A stretch of 64,000 nucleotides of DNA from Suillus spraguei (taxonomy: Eukaryota; Basidiomycota; Agaricomycetes; Boletales; Suillaceae), in assembly GCA_016800925.1 (NCBI GenBank), contig JABCPU010000291.1, positions 1-64,000 on the forward strand, given 5' to 3'. Both the position numbers and the translations under genes were made by a program. Below the pieces are notes generated by a model. The model was not told where the DNA came from and made no database searches. It worked only from the letters and a program-made list of their open reading frames with translations. Shown here one piece after another: positions 23,031-35,324 of the stretch. How positions within the stretch are numbered: position 1 is the stretch's first letter; each line of letters begins with the position of its first letter.

Positions 23031-23480
23031 CACTCACGCTACGAGAATAGTCCTTCTCTTGTCTGCTGTCCCGGTCCCAGCAGCCTCCCGAGGATCTAAG
23101 TTCTCTTTCGTGTCAGTAGCTGCGGGCTCAGCGCGGGAATGCAAGCGGCTTTTGCTCGCCTTTGCCATCGCTGAATTTTAGGCAGCAGCAAGGCGTGTCT
23201 CCAGCAACTCCCTCGTCGTGGTCATCGGCAGCCACAACGAGCCGTTCGGCAATCGGATAACACCGGATTTCAGAGTCCGTGCCGTTGATGCCGAACGAAA
23301 CCAACTCGTTTGCCGCACATTCGAAAACAGAATTGAAAACAACGTCGAAAACGAACTTTGAATGTCTCTAATTACTACCAAGTACCGTTCAACCTATTTT
23401 CAGTCCCGACTCCGAGTTAATTTCCGTCGATCGAATCATCTGAAACTTGCATCTTAGTGCTTGGTGGTGGCTTCTTGTGT
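23031..23480. other. Intergenic region, no gene recognised
   Basis: Around 23180-23360 both strands are open for about 60 codons with a balanced composition, but no start, splice site or motif supports a gene. Confidence 0.3.
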
Positions 23481-23484
23481 TGTG

Positions 23485-24140
23485 CTCAAAGTGAGTTAAA
23501 TCAACGACAAACGGCATACCTATCACCTATTAAATATCAACAGTTCCTGGCCTTCTCCAGCAGCTTAGTCCGAAATGACTAGTGGGCCCACTGACTCTCT
23601 GATCATAATAGCGTCCTGAGTAGCAGGAAGCTCCGGATCGGACATGAAATTTTGAAAGCGCAACTAGGAAACCTTGAGTGTTGAGCTAAGTTGACAGGTA
23701 TTTCAATAAAATACAAGAGCAAGACAGAGAAGTCTCCTGCAAGTGGCCTCAGCTCTTGATCGGATTTGCAGTTTTGACTAGGTAGGAATATCCCCCACCG
23801 TGAGTGAATTTTGGACACTACAATCGATTGGATCCACTCAGATCCTAGCCATTAACTTATCAGTATAGGAACTTCAAGATGTATAAACATACCATTCTGA
23901 ATCTACTCTGGGTGTTTTCTACGGTACGATTCATGAATGCAGCGCCAACAGTGAGGCTAAATTAGGAAATCATAGTGGCGGAGTCTCCGCTTATGTAAAG
24001 GGTGTTGTGCCGCAGGACCTATCCAGGGTGAAGTCTATCTCTGAACATTTGCTAGGCAATCTCCGCTCTCGCTGGTTTTCTGGCTAAACCCCACAGCCTG
24101 CCCGCGAGGCTTCAGTGAGGCCAATTTCGCTTTGAGCGCT
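23485..24140. repeat. Duplicated upstream block, copy 2
   Basis: This is the counterpart of 15185-15560, with small insertions. It continues with ATTCATGAATGC near 23933 and a segment around GGCTAAACCCCACAGC and TTTGAGCGCTGTCGGAC that matches the sequence near 15580-15610. It marks the left part of a duplication that includes the transporter. Confidence 0.6.
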
Positions 24141-24368
24141 GTCGGACTTTGGATACCATTGTAAGAAGCTCGCAGCAAAATAAAAAAATTAAGTATGTAG
24201 ATCCAACATGCTATTTGATTCTATACTTAGTTCCCGACATGTTACCAATACGCCACGGCAGGTGTGTTACGTGGTTTCGACGTAATGTTACAATGACTCT
24301 GTCTAGATCTGGTTCACTGGTATACTACTTATTCCATTCGATATCGAAACTGGTTGGTCTAAGCCTCC

Positions 24369-26390
24369 ATGGCAAGTGTGTCCCCGACCGGGTCATCGTC
24401 TGAGCGCACTCCGCTCCTTCCAGAGCAGCAGGACCCATTAAGCAGTAGACTCCGATTTTCCCCATTGATACTTCTAGTTCCGCTTGCTGTCGCGACACGA
24501 TTCACTTCGACACTTTCTACAACGACGTTATTGGAGGTTATCCAATCAGTCATCTGTCGAGTGTGGCTTACGTCAAATGGCAACTTGCCACCAGGCGGCG
24601 AGATATCTAAGGAACTATGCGCAGTTCCAGAGGTGGAGAAAACATACGCCACAGTCATTACAGCCATTTTAATCGGCGAAGGGCTTGGAGGTACGAACGC
24701 TGCTGGTTTCAATTCTGCCTAACTCAATGTCCAACAGCCATGGTCTCATGCGGTGTGATCAACTATATTAGCTCTAGACTCGGAAGAAAACCAGTTATCC
24801 TTGCCACAATTGCCATTAGCTTTTTGGGATATTCTCTTATGGTCTGGTCCCAGTACCTGTCCGGATGGCTAGAAGCAAGTATTTTGATCGCCTCTCTACT
24901 ACTGCAAATGTTCAGCGGTACCCTGACTATGATATTCATTACGAACATATACACCGTCGATATCTCCACTGCTGACGACAGGTAATGTAAACTATGATAA
25001 TCAATTTTCTTTGAACTGACAGGATGCTTAAGAACACCCATTTTGAGTGCCATCAACGGATGGGCTACGCTAGGTAAGCACCATAATCTGTATTGACACA
25101 ATCCCCATTAATCTACGTGTAAAGGCCAAGCAGTCTCCTTTTATATTGGTGGACTTGTCACCACCAAGACCAATGACCCGTTAATTGTGTATTACATCTC
25201 GATCTCTGTCCTCGGGGCAATATTCGTCTACGTCTTGGCTTTCCTCCCCGAATCATTTCCAGAAGATAAACGCAATGAACTACGTCGCCAGCGCCTCGCT
25301 CAACAGAATGTAGAAACAAGCGCTCGTCGGAATTTACCGAGCCGCCTTGTATCTGCGTTAACCATTGTGTTCGAACCTTTGAGGCAGCTTGTTCCTGTCC
25401 GCAAGGCAGATGGCAGACTGAACTGGCGAATAGTGTATTGCGCAATTCATAACATCATCGCAATGCTCGCGGACACGTATGCGGCGGCAGCCCTTTTGTT
25501 GTTGTACACGACGAAATACGGCTACAACCCTGCTCAAGTAGGTTGAACATCAATCACTGGAGCTCTACACTTATGCATAACTTAGACTGGAATCGTATTA
25601 ACAACACTGAGTCTGAGCGCTGTATTCTCTCTGACATACACGATACCCTCCCTAATTCGTTTGTTACGTCCAATTTACACCAGGAAGGTTGCCCTCCCCG
25701 AAGACCAACAGGACCCTAGCGGGGATACTGTTGTATCTACGTCGACAGACCTTCTCGATGTCCATATCGCTTTCGTCTCCTGGATCATTAATGCTGTTGC
25801 CTATATCATGGCATCTGCAACGACAACTCGTGTTTCACATCTCATAGGTGCGAAGCAACGTTGAAAAGCGGGGATGTGTGTATTGATGTGTTGTGAAGCC
25901 GTGGTCATCGTCGGGTTCAGCGCAGCACATACTCCCATCATTCGAAGTCTCGTGGTGTCATCGGTCGACCCCTTAAAACAAGGTACGTTTTTCGAAGCTG
26001 CGAATCCGATTGTCAAGTGATGAATTGCGTGGGATAGGAGAGGCATTGGCTGCCATCGAAATGATGTCAAGCATTGGAGCCTTCCTCTCTCCCCTTGTCA
26101 TGGGCGGCATTTTTACTGCGCAAGTCGATTAGTTTTCCATCCCACTTTGTTTCCTCATTTCCTTACTTAATGCAGCACAATCTCAAGTCAACCGATGCTG
26201 GTATTCTATATCCATGCAGTAAGCTTTCTTTGCAGATCAGTGCACGATGTACATCTGTTAAACGTGTTTATCGCAGGCGATCGTGATCGCGGCTGCGTCG
26301 CTACTCTTTCTCATCAGAGACTCCGACCGTTATCAGGAACCACCGCGGCCCAATAGCGATTCGACTGCCGACACGTTTACCATAGACTAG
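24369..26390 (+). CDS. MFS transporter, paralogue 2
   Basis: Nine exons parallel to paralogue 1: 24369-24690, 24738-24981, 25033-25073, 25125-25537, 25586-25847, 25899-25982, 26038-26119, 26176-26218 and 26277-26390, about 534 residues. It keeps the SRLGRKPV signature loop, the basic central loop and the C-terminal RDSDRYQEP region. Two splice sites have changed. At intron 2 the AG used by paralogue 1 is shifted, so the nearest AG (25022) breaks the frame, while the next AG (25032) keeps it with the loss of three residues. At intron 7 the donor is GCAAGT (26120) instead of GTGAGT, giving a GC-AG intron. It is probably functional if the downstream acceptor is used. Substrate unknown. Confidence 0.8.
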
Positions 26391-26585
26391 AGAATTTCTT
26401 ACATAGTACTTATTATGTTAATACTATTTCTTGTCTTCTTGGAGCAGCGCCCGATGTAGACAGTATATACTGTTGTTTTCTTACAGGTTACTATGATATT
26501 TACTCATATCCAGGGTACAATGTAACTCTCAGATCTATCGCCGCGGTGCCAGGTAAGTAAATCACAAGGGTGTCACTAGACAGAT

Positions 26586-27410
26586 TCATGAGCGCGGGTA
26601 GTCATCAAAAGGCCATAGCTTTGAGAACGCCAAGTAACTTACGTGCTGTCTATCCATTATTGCTTGTATCTTCTCTCTCCCTCCTTGTTCCCAATCGTCC
26701 CAACAATGACTGAGAACAACAGTATCCCTTCCATAGTCTTGTTCACCCCGAGGCAACTCGCGACCATTATGTACTTTGCCTTTCTCCTTGCCTCCATGAA
26801 ATACACGATGCCATTTCAGAATTCCCTCCTTGTTGAAGCACAGTCTCTCGGCAGCACGAATGGAAGGGGCGTTCACAGAGCTGCATTGCCACTGAACCCT
26901 CCGCAACCCCAGACCGCCCTTCGATGGCACTTCTAGCGCATACTGCAAAAGAAGCCCAACAGCATTAGAATTAACATGCGTCCTTTGATATAGGGGAAGA
27001 ATGATGATATATCCTATTTCCGTGGACAGATTCGCAGAAGAAGAGGTCATGTAAGACATCATCCCAGCCAGTTCGCCTTCCCCGTCCGCTGCCGAGGGCG
27101 GTTTTGTTTTATCTATGATGGCAAATAACACCATTCCCGGGTCACGATGCACTACGGCTTCGAGGAAATTGGTATCGAAATCTTGCACGGTTTCGAATGG
27201 GCCTGCAGGCATGTGTGCCCATAGTTCTGGGTGAACTGATACGATGGAACAAAACGGAGACGAATGGATCGATGCCTGGTAAGTCAGTCGGTTGGTTCAA
27301 CTTTGTCATTGCTATTTAGATTCGCTTGCCTTGAAGGGAGTCATCTTGATGCGTTCATTCGATAACTCTCGCACCGGGAAACAGAAATTGAGGTCATTCG
27401 GGGCCGTCAT
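26586..27410 (-). CDS. GNAT-family N-acetyltransferase
   Basis: Two exons, 27410-27330 and 27275-26586, coding for 256 residues. The intron begins GCAAGC and ends TTACCAG, so it is a GC-AG intron. The protein resembles the RimJ/RimL-like branch: a LELW-type segment near the start (HPELWAHMPAG), a MSYMTSSSANLSTEIGYI strand region, and the acetyl-CoA-binding and C-terminal part QWQCSSVNAPSIRAAERLCF. Members transfer an acetyl group from acetyl-CoA to a primary amine; the substrate here is unknown. It is convergent with MFS paralogue 2, about 200 bases away. Confidence 0.8.
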
Positions 27411-29537
27411 GCTTGGTGGGACGGAGAGGAGATGAAAGCCGAAGACAGATAATTACATGATGCTCGATTGCCGGTACCTGTGATGACTGGCCCGGAACTC
27501 CTTCACGGATGAAATGAGTCAGCGCGACAAGCGCTGTCATTCACCCCTCCCGGACCGAAGGTAATGTGCAGATATCACCGTGGGCAGCTTGTAATTCATT
27601 GCTCACTCCAAGCTGTAGGCCGGCCACAGCACACGGACGCGACACCGTGTCATTAGAAAGCACAGGAACGATTCACTACCACTAGCAGGAGTCCCAGGGG
27701 CCATGACAGTCACGGCCACCGAGCGGCAAGCACTGCAGAACAGACGTGATAATCGATGATCTAAATCAGGTCTCCGTGCTAAAAAAGGGCAACAATCCAA
27801 GCTTCCATTCAACTAGTCGGCTCTCTGTTCTAAATGACCTTCTCTGGGCTTGATTCTGTGTCACGAGGGCAGTCTCGCTTCACTGTAGGTGACATACATT
27901 AACACAACTCTACTCAGGCATCAGGACCGGCATTGCGTCATGAAGAAATTATGGTGAAAAAGCATCATGGTCTCGGCACATAACTCGGAGATCCGACGTG
28001 TCCAACTATACTGTTGTGTAAGTTCAAGCTCTTAAGCTATGCTAATACTTTTGAGAAGCAGTCGAAAATTCATGATACAGAGGAGCAGTGCCAGTGAGTC
28101 AAACAAAATCTTTCAACGTACTTATGCCACAGCAAGCACGGTTTTTAGGGTTTACACAAATTACATCACGGCTCAGAACAAAGCCATTGGTTCCCGAGCC
28201 CCTGAGTATCATGCACTGCGTTATACATAGTCCTCAACGTTCCCTTTGACAGTCCATTTATTAAATGCTGCCACGATCTGCCAAGGAACTCGAGATTTTT
28301 TCACAGCTCGATCAACTTGAAGGCGGTACGTCGAATTGTTCTACGTCTCGCACTGCCGATAGTTTTGCATACGTTCCGCACGTCATGCAGACCACCTAAC
28401 TATTTCGGATTCGAAGAACCGTTTTAACCAATGAGATGGCATGCATTATAATTGGCCTCGACGACTTCGAGTTCTCCAGCTCAATACACCGTGATCAGCA
28501 CGAGCATCAAGCATTGAATCCTGGGTCCCGCTTAGAGGAATAGGCATCCACCCCCGGCGGGTGCGAGTGCAATACACATCTTACGAACATGAACGAGGTC
28601 CCCATACTTCTCACTCCATGAACTTGCGTCGCCTTATCTCGAGCACCCCGAGGCTCGCCCGTTTCACGCAGCAGTTCTATCCCCACAGGTATGTAGCAAA
28701 TCGCGCATTGAACTCGTAGAAGGGATATTCTACCCACCCCTGCATGGCTTGATTTTTTTTGCGACGGACACTCCGAACGTCCGAGGAAACATCCCTTATC
28801 CGCACCACCTGTCATCATTCATCTCTGGTATCTATGAAACCACAGGGCGAACGTCATTGATTCGATGCTGGTAATATTAGTACTTCTCGACGATAGCCTC
28901 GTCAACGCCATCTAGACCTTCATAAAACAATGAAATATAGCACCATATATCTCATGTCCCTCGCACATGATCACGATCGGATCCTGATCAGACAAATAAT
29001 ATAAAATGAGTACCGGATGGTCAATCCACCCTCAGTGTGAAAAAAAGGGTGGGGTGTGATATGAGTGCGATGGAAGCTCATTGGTTGTGGCCCGGTGACA
29101 TGTCAAAGAAAGTTTGCAAGATGGCAATTCATTTAACGGTTTCTTCGTGCTTCGTTGTGCTGGAACTTTCTTTATGAATGAACGACATGTGTATTCACAA
29201 GTTGTGGTATCACATTGTTGTCAGATTCAAATGTTATGTCATGACATGTCGTTATTGCGGCGACCCTGCTGGAAGGCATGCATTGGCAGGAGTTACATGA
29301 AGTCATCAGAGGATCTGAGAGATGAGGTTATGGTATCAACATAAACGCCAGGGTAAGAAAAAAGAGTGGAAAATTAGGGCTACAGTGCTGGCAATATCAT
29401 ACAATGCGAGGACAATGCATAAGTGCATATGAATGCATAGTCTATCCCGAAGTCTAACCAACCAAGACAAATGTGAAACAGCAGAACGCTCGATGCAAAA
29501 ACTTTTCAAAAATAATTATCCAGAACATATGCAAATG
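27411..29537. other. Gene-poor stretch
   Basis: No gene with support, except a small possible first exon at 28618. Near 29040 there is a short A/G run. Promoter sequence of the GNAT gene should lie in 27411-27600. Confidence 0.35.
28618..28719 (+). CDS. Small ORF with a mitochondrial-presequence-like start
   Basis: The 33-residue frame begins MNLRRLISSTPRLARFTQQF and is rich in Arg and Ser without acidic residues, like an amphipathic mitochondrial targeting peptide. A good donor site (CACAG|GTATGT) lies at 28688, so it might be the first exon of a larger gene. I could not find a convincing second exon. Chance is a real alternative. Confidence 0.2.
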   Translation: MNLRRLISSTPRLARFTQQFYPHRYVANRALNS

Positions 29538-30929
29538 TCATGATCGGCGTCGTGCATGACGACTGCTGAACGTGTCCAAAGAATGGCGGCGTCCTAACTT
29601 GGCCTTTGAGGAAAATTTCGGGGCCTTGGACACTTTTGATAGATCAGACGCAAAGCTAAAAAGCCTGCTGAAGAATGGTTTCTTGAACCCTGTACTGCCA
29701 GAATGAGGCGACGAGGGCGATTTAGTGGTCGACGTGGCCGTGTAGAGGGAAGGTGCGGGTCCGGGCTGAAACAACCACAAAGTACAAGTCAGCAAAATGT
29801 ATCATAATTATGACAAAGAGAGATAAGCACTTTGCCGTTGACTTACCAGGACCTTCACCTTCTGACCAGGAGTTGGTATAACATAGTATGTGCTGCCCGA
29901 CTCGCAGCTGTCAGCCTCACTGATCGGGGAAGGCGGTCTTGTCCGATCTTCCCTTGAAGGTGGGCCTCTCATCCCATACCGTGGTTCTTCATGGATAGAC
30001 GCGAGATTGTTATGGACGGTGGGGTATGGGGCAGGAGTGATACGCGGGTATTGCGGAAACCCTGAGCCCGTGGGCGCAGACACTGTATACGTCATGCCTG
30101 GTGCCTTAGTTGGGGCATACACAATTGTTGGTGGAGCATAATGATCGGTGGCGTGATGAGGGCCGGGTGCATATACGATCGAAGGCGGAGGCCTAGTATA
30201 TCGCGAATGCGAGTGCGCGGGATGGTGTTGCTCGTATTGTCGAGGAATAGGTTGTGAATGCGAGTAGGTTACTGGTGGGGCAGCAGTACTGTGATGGCTG
30301 GGAACGTGGCGTGGCAAGGGTGTTGGTGGTATTTCTACAGCGTTTTTGTGGGGCGGGGATTGCAAGGGTTCGGACCGGTATGGTTCTGAAGCTCTTCGCG
30401 GCCGATATTTTTCGTTTCTTGAGTCATAAGGAGTGGCGTGTGGGTCAGAGGGAAGGATTTGTATTTCCTCAGGCTCCAAGTCTTCAGGGACTGCATGATG
30501 TGTATTTCGTGCTGAGGGGTAATGATATCCTGTGTACTCAGGGTGGCGAGGACCCCGCAAAGGATATGCATCGGCGGCAGACCTCGAACGGTCATGGGCA
30601 CGGTGGTGATGGCTAGGTTGAAAGTGGGGGTGAGAACTGGAACTATGGCTACTTCCTTTGTGCGAGCCACCATTGTCATAGTGCCAGTGCGAGATAGGAA
30701 CATCTCGACCGTCCCCATACCTCAACATCATCTTCGGAGGTAAAGAATGCGAACTGCCGTTGTCTGAGTCACAGTCGTCGATATCAATGTCGCTGACGAC
30801 GGATGGGGGACTTTCGGGGGAATAGAACTGGGAATGGAATGGCGAGTGCGAACGCACCCAGTGCTCAGTACGTTCCCGGGAGCTTCTGAAGACCTGGACG
30901 GCCTCTGGCGAAGATGTATACTCTGTCAT
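29538..30929 (-). CDS. His/Pro/Ser-rich protein of unknown function
   Basis: Two exons, 30929-29847 and 29765-29538, coding for 436 residues. The protein is low-complexity: His-, Pro-, Ser- and Tyr-rich through most of its length, with PPPSIVYAPG and PPTIVYAPT repeats near the middle. Towards the end comes a more conserved-looking YYVIPTPGQKVKVL segment, split by the intron, and then a basic C-terminus with KKPFFSRLF. There is no signal peptide and no membrane segment. The two-exon plan and clean phase support a real gene. I do not recognise the family; it looks like a disordered, cytosolic or nuclear protein. Confidence 0.7.
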
Positions 30930-31034
30930 GAGGTCGTGACCACAGAGTCACCAACCAGATAACTCTGTGCAGGGGAGGAGGTTGATTTAGCGAATACCAA
31001 AGCGAAAGAAAGAAAAAAGTAGTAGAGTGCCACT

Positions 31035-31048
31035 GGTTTTATATAATG
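31035..31048 (-). promoter_or_regulatory. TATA-like box upstream of the His/Pro-rich gene
   Basis: CATTATATAAAACC on the minus strand lies about 110 bases before the start codon at 30929. Distance and sequence fit a core promoter. Confidence 0.4.
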
Positions 31049-34000
31049 AGGCTGCGAACCCGACTGAATCATCAAATCCCATGCCAGTTACGGGAAGCGA
31101 TGAAGACTAGTAGGGGCTGGGATCTCGCTATCCCAGCCGGGTTTGCGAGAGATTTGCTGGCCGTGATTAGACTTCTGCAAGCGACTTATTTCCGTTTCGT
31201 CCAGTAAAAAAAATAGATTATCGGGAAATTATCAAGCTCTGGTCGAGTTTGGCCCATCAGCCAACGTGTTTGCAGCGAGGCAGCAAGATAATTGACTATC
31301 ATCCCCAAGTTCATCAACGCAGCTTTCCAGAGTAGTTCAAGTGCCTGACAGGCGAAAACTCTCAGCGATCCTGTGGGAATTTCCGGTGCAAAGCACTGAA
31401 GGGTGACATAATCAGCTTGGTCTTTCAATCCTTCTGTAAGTTTAGATCCGCAGCTGTACGGCTTCAGTTGACACATGCATTAGCCCCTTCTTTACTACCC
31501 AGTTTCCCAAACTGTCGACCTTAGTCTGTGAGAGCAGAATCATATCCGCACTGGCTGTGACACGTTACTATATGATGACCGCCGTAAGCCATCTTCTCAA
31601 TCAGATTGCGATCACTCGCCCATCACCGTTAGGATACAGCAGAGCCCATTAACAGGTTATGATACACATGACTTTGCAATGATCAGTGCCAATATGAAAC
31701 ACGGACCAAAAGAACACTTCTCTTTCCCTCGCACCCACATGCTTCTACCCATGACCGTTCCGATATCTCCCAGCATGGCGACCAAGATAGGGGCAAGGTT
31801 TCACACCATGACTTGACTGAGACCTGTGAGTTGTGCTTGAACTACGCCTGACATCGCCAGTCGTGTCCCCCCCTGACGTCTATAGGTATGACAGTAGATG
31901 CAATAAACCGGCCCCCTGTCCCTGTACGGAAATATGGTTTTTTTTCCTCATGGACGGTCTGCACCAAGATTAGCCCCAAAGCATTTGAAATAGTACATAT
32001 CTCGACGATCGCTCGATCAGCGGATGTACCCAGCAGAGGAACTGTACCAGCGTGGTCATACGTTTATATACGAGAGCGAAGGTCCATACCACGAGTCCAT
32101 GACAATCGAAGAAGTTCATAGACCTTGAAAGACAGGGGTCGATCAAACCACCTGTTCCGAAGAAACTGGCATCCTCCTCGTTGACGAAGCTCGACAGTGG
32201 ATTTTTCCCGGTAGTATTCGTATGTAGTTTCATTATCTTCCCCCTCGCTGACAACATTCACATCGATGAGTCACGAATTTAAGCTAAAAAATGTAAATGG
32301 AAGTGTAGCCCTGCGGGCTACAGCCACAACCGGCGTTCATTTTTTGGACAAGCACACTTCTGTACGAATAGGGCTCGTATCAAAACGCACGTTATAATTA
32401 TCAGCCGCCCGAGAAGCCTTGGGATGTGACGCCAAGGTGGTGATTTCTCACCTACTGCAGTGAATTAATCAGCGTACGCGAAATGACACGAAATGAGATG
32501 CGACGACGGTGCGGAAATATCGAGCAACGAGCAAGCATGGACGGAGGATGTGGCCTCGAAATTTGCCGAGGCTCCAAAGGCTTGTGGATGCTATTTTTTA
32601 GGAGGACATGATGGTTTCCCTTGAATCAGGTCTAATGCTGTCCAATGTTCAAGTCAGCATAGACTCGGACTCGGAGATCCGAGATGCGTGAGTGACTCGA
32701 CGGAGTCTCCTGGCCTTCGTGGTACTGAGCAAGGCAAAGATGGAACCTGAATGCTATCGTTCCTTGCGAGATATCCCCAACAGCTCGCAGAGTCGCATTC
32801 TGCGCAGTTGCGAACTCACTAGAAGGTTTCTACAGCCTTGCCTTGCATTTCTGATGGAAGAACCTAGAAGAATCTGAATTTACAACTCCGCGAAGTTGCT
32901 AACGAAACGAGGAGGACCCACGTTCTCATGAGTCGCATTTCAACTCTGTTTCCTATCATTACTTACATGCGCGTACATCTAAATACTGTATCGTTATCGT
33001 CAGAAAACCATTATTATTACGACACTTTAAAGCACTTTTTAGCAACAATCGGCAGTTAATATTGTCGTTTCTTTCGGCTCAATCTGACTGGTAAATCCGT
33101 CGTTTGACACTGTCTGGAGTCGTAGTCACAGTACATATTTATTTCACAAAGGAAACTTGCCGATGCGCAAGGCTATAACCTGATGGGCCTGACAGTTATA
33201 TCCTCAAAAGCGTTATCCGTTGGGACTCCAGAATGCAGGTTGGGCCGCTACATGTGTCCTGCAGCCCGACAATGCCCTGACAGGGTATCCTATCGTGTCC
33301 ATCATCGAGAGGCGACATCTGCAGAGTATACGGCCCACCTTAATTCGTCAAGCGGGTAGCAAATTCACGTACTCACTCATACTGAAGACGCGTGTTGTCA
33401 TGACACCCCTGAGGTCGGACTTGCTAAAGGGCCACCAGGCCTATCGACGGAGCCTACTTCAAGTTGGGCCCACGGCATGCCGCATCAGAAGTAATACTTC
33501 ACATATAAATTATAAGACTCATCAATAATAGGTCCTACCTCCGGTTGGCAAGTATAGAGTCAGTATCATGTATGAGGAAAGACAGTTTCGTGCAGTTCAT
33601 GCTCTATACAGTGCCAAACTCCACATTTGGACGCACATTGCGAGTCGGGCGCCTCCAAAAAAAAACAAATTTCGTTATTCTTGGAAAGTGTTTGTGATAG
33701 ACTCGCCGCGTTTGGTGATATAGCTCAACTCTGTTTGCTGCTCCGTGCACACGGTTATGCAGAGGCTAATTGTGCCAAAATTCAGAGGCTAATTGCCAAA
33801 CGATCAAGCTATTCATAAGATAGAGATTCATAATGTTTTGTGAGGTCTACGCACATTTGAGACTAATACGTCCAAAAACTGCAAAATGCAATCCGTCATT
33901 CGCAGTGGTCTTATGATGGCTGTGATACTTGTGCAAAGATCAGGTTGAGATCAAGGAGTAGCAAGTCCTAACCATTTCCGGTACTTACTTGTGACAGGAT

Positions 34001-34430
34001 TACACACGTTTTTTTTGATATTAATGCCTTCCATCTCACTACTGTTCTATCTCAGGGCTATGGTATATCCAAGTAGGGACAAGGCACTTACAAGTCTTCG
34101 AAGGGTATGCCGTAAGATGTGCCAAACATAGGTTGCAGTCTTCCAAACCTTGATGCTAGGCTCTCAGTTTCTCATGTGCAGAGACTTACCTAGTCTAGCG
34201 TGCGGCGGGGAAAACTCTCGCCGGTGAAGCTCGCTGTATGTTCTTGCGTATTCTAGACGGTGTACTGCATGGGCTAAATGAAGATCTCTGCAGTCAAAGG
34301 TCCTCGGGCACCCTGGACTTGGAGTAGAGACAGAGGTTCCAGTCAGCACATCGTGTCTCCATAGAATGCGGTGGAAAGAGGGGGAAAGACATACTCCACA
34401 ATAACTTCCGTCACAGTAGAACACAAGACG
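31049..34430. other. Gene-poor stretch of about 3.4 kb
   Basis: No supported gene. A short direct repeat, CAGAGGCTAATTG, occurs at about 33759 and 33782. Other open frames are short and have no motif or splice support. Confidence 0.35.
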
Positions 34431-34434
34431 AAGA

Positions 34435-34935
34435 CATTTCAATAAAACGATAGCAAAAACACCATAGGCGACAACAGGTGGAATGAAGCACGTCCATCAC
34501 TCGCTGTTGGAAAGCAGTGTCTAGATGCGAATGCGTGAGGATGATGATTATGACGTTGCCGGGGAGGTATGGGGGAGGGAAGGCAACCGCAAGTTAGAAG
34601 CCCATTGCCTCCAGCTCCGAACACGAAGGTACCAATTAAGCCTTCTGTTGTCTAAACGACCGTCAGAAAGGCCAGTCGAGGTACACCTACTTGGTATTCG
34701 CTTAACTTGCCAGGCACCAACACACCACCCTTTGCTCAGGGTAGAAAGCATTCCATATGTTTGTTGGAAGACGGCGTATAGCAACCACATTGGGAACCTC
34801 GAGATATCCACAACAGGATCGATCACATTTGCGAATGAATAATGACACATGCCACTGATTCCCATCGTTGGGTTGCCAGCGAAGAACGCAGGATTGTTCG
34901 TGTTGTTGGCCAACCCAGGGTCACCCATAAACTGA
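34435..34935 (-). pseudogene. Decayed partial copy of the Zn2Cys6 regulator's 3' end
   Basis: The minus strand matches the last two exons of the transcription factor gene at 36353-36850. Shared features are ANNxNNxAxFxGxP, the run ATGGGAATC followed by HYSFAN, VDISRFP, a GWCVGAW/VLVPG region and the last-exon stretch FVFGAGGNGLL with CLPSPIP. Frames shift between these parts and the DNA-binding and middle domains are absent. It keeps three G in ATGGGAATC where the gene has two, so it serves as an outgroup for the deletion in the gene. Confidence 0.65.
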
Positions 34936-35324
34936 GAACGGCAGGTACCGGGGTGGATTTCTCAGTTACATAATACCGTTCCGGAATTTTATGATGGGAA
35001 CGTTCAATTTGAAATCTACGTGCGGTCCATCACGTGGTTGAAGTTCTCGCATCTGCGACGCGGTTCCTGGGAGACCGAGATCTGAAATTGTCATTTGCAT
35101 CCTCAACTTTTCGTAGTTATGCGCTTGTGAGATCCAGAAGAGAAACATACACACCAATATCTGAACCACCAAAGCAAACGACTATGAGACCCAACGTCGA
35201 GGTAGTTCCTATTTCCGCGAAGAAGGCATTTTGCAGATAGCGATGTCTTCAACTATTCAATAGTAATCTTCACGATGATCTTCGTGCTCGCTTCGGCTCT
35301 TGACCATTCATGAATCGATTGGAG

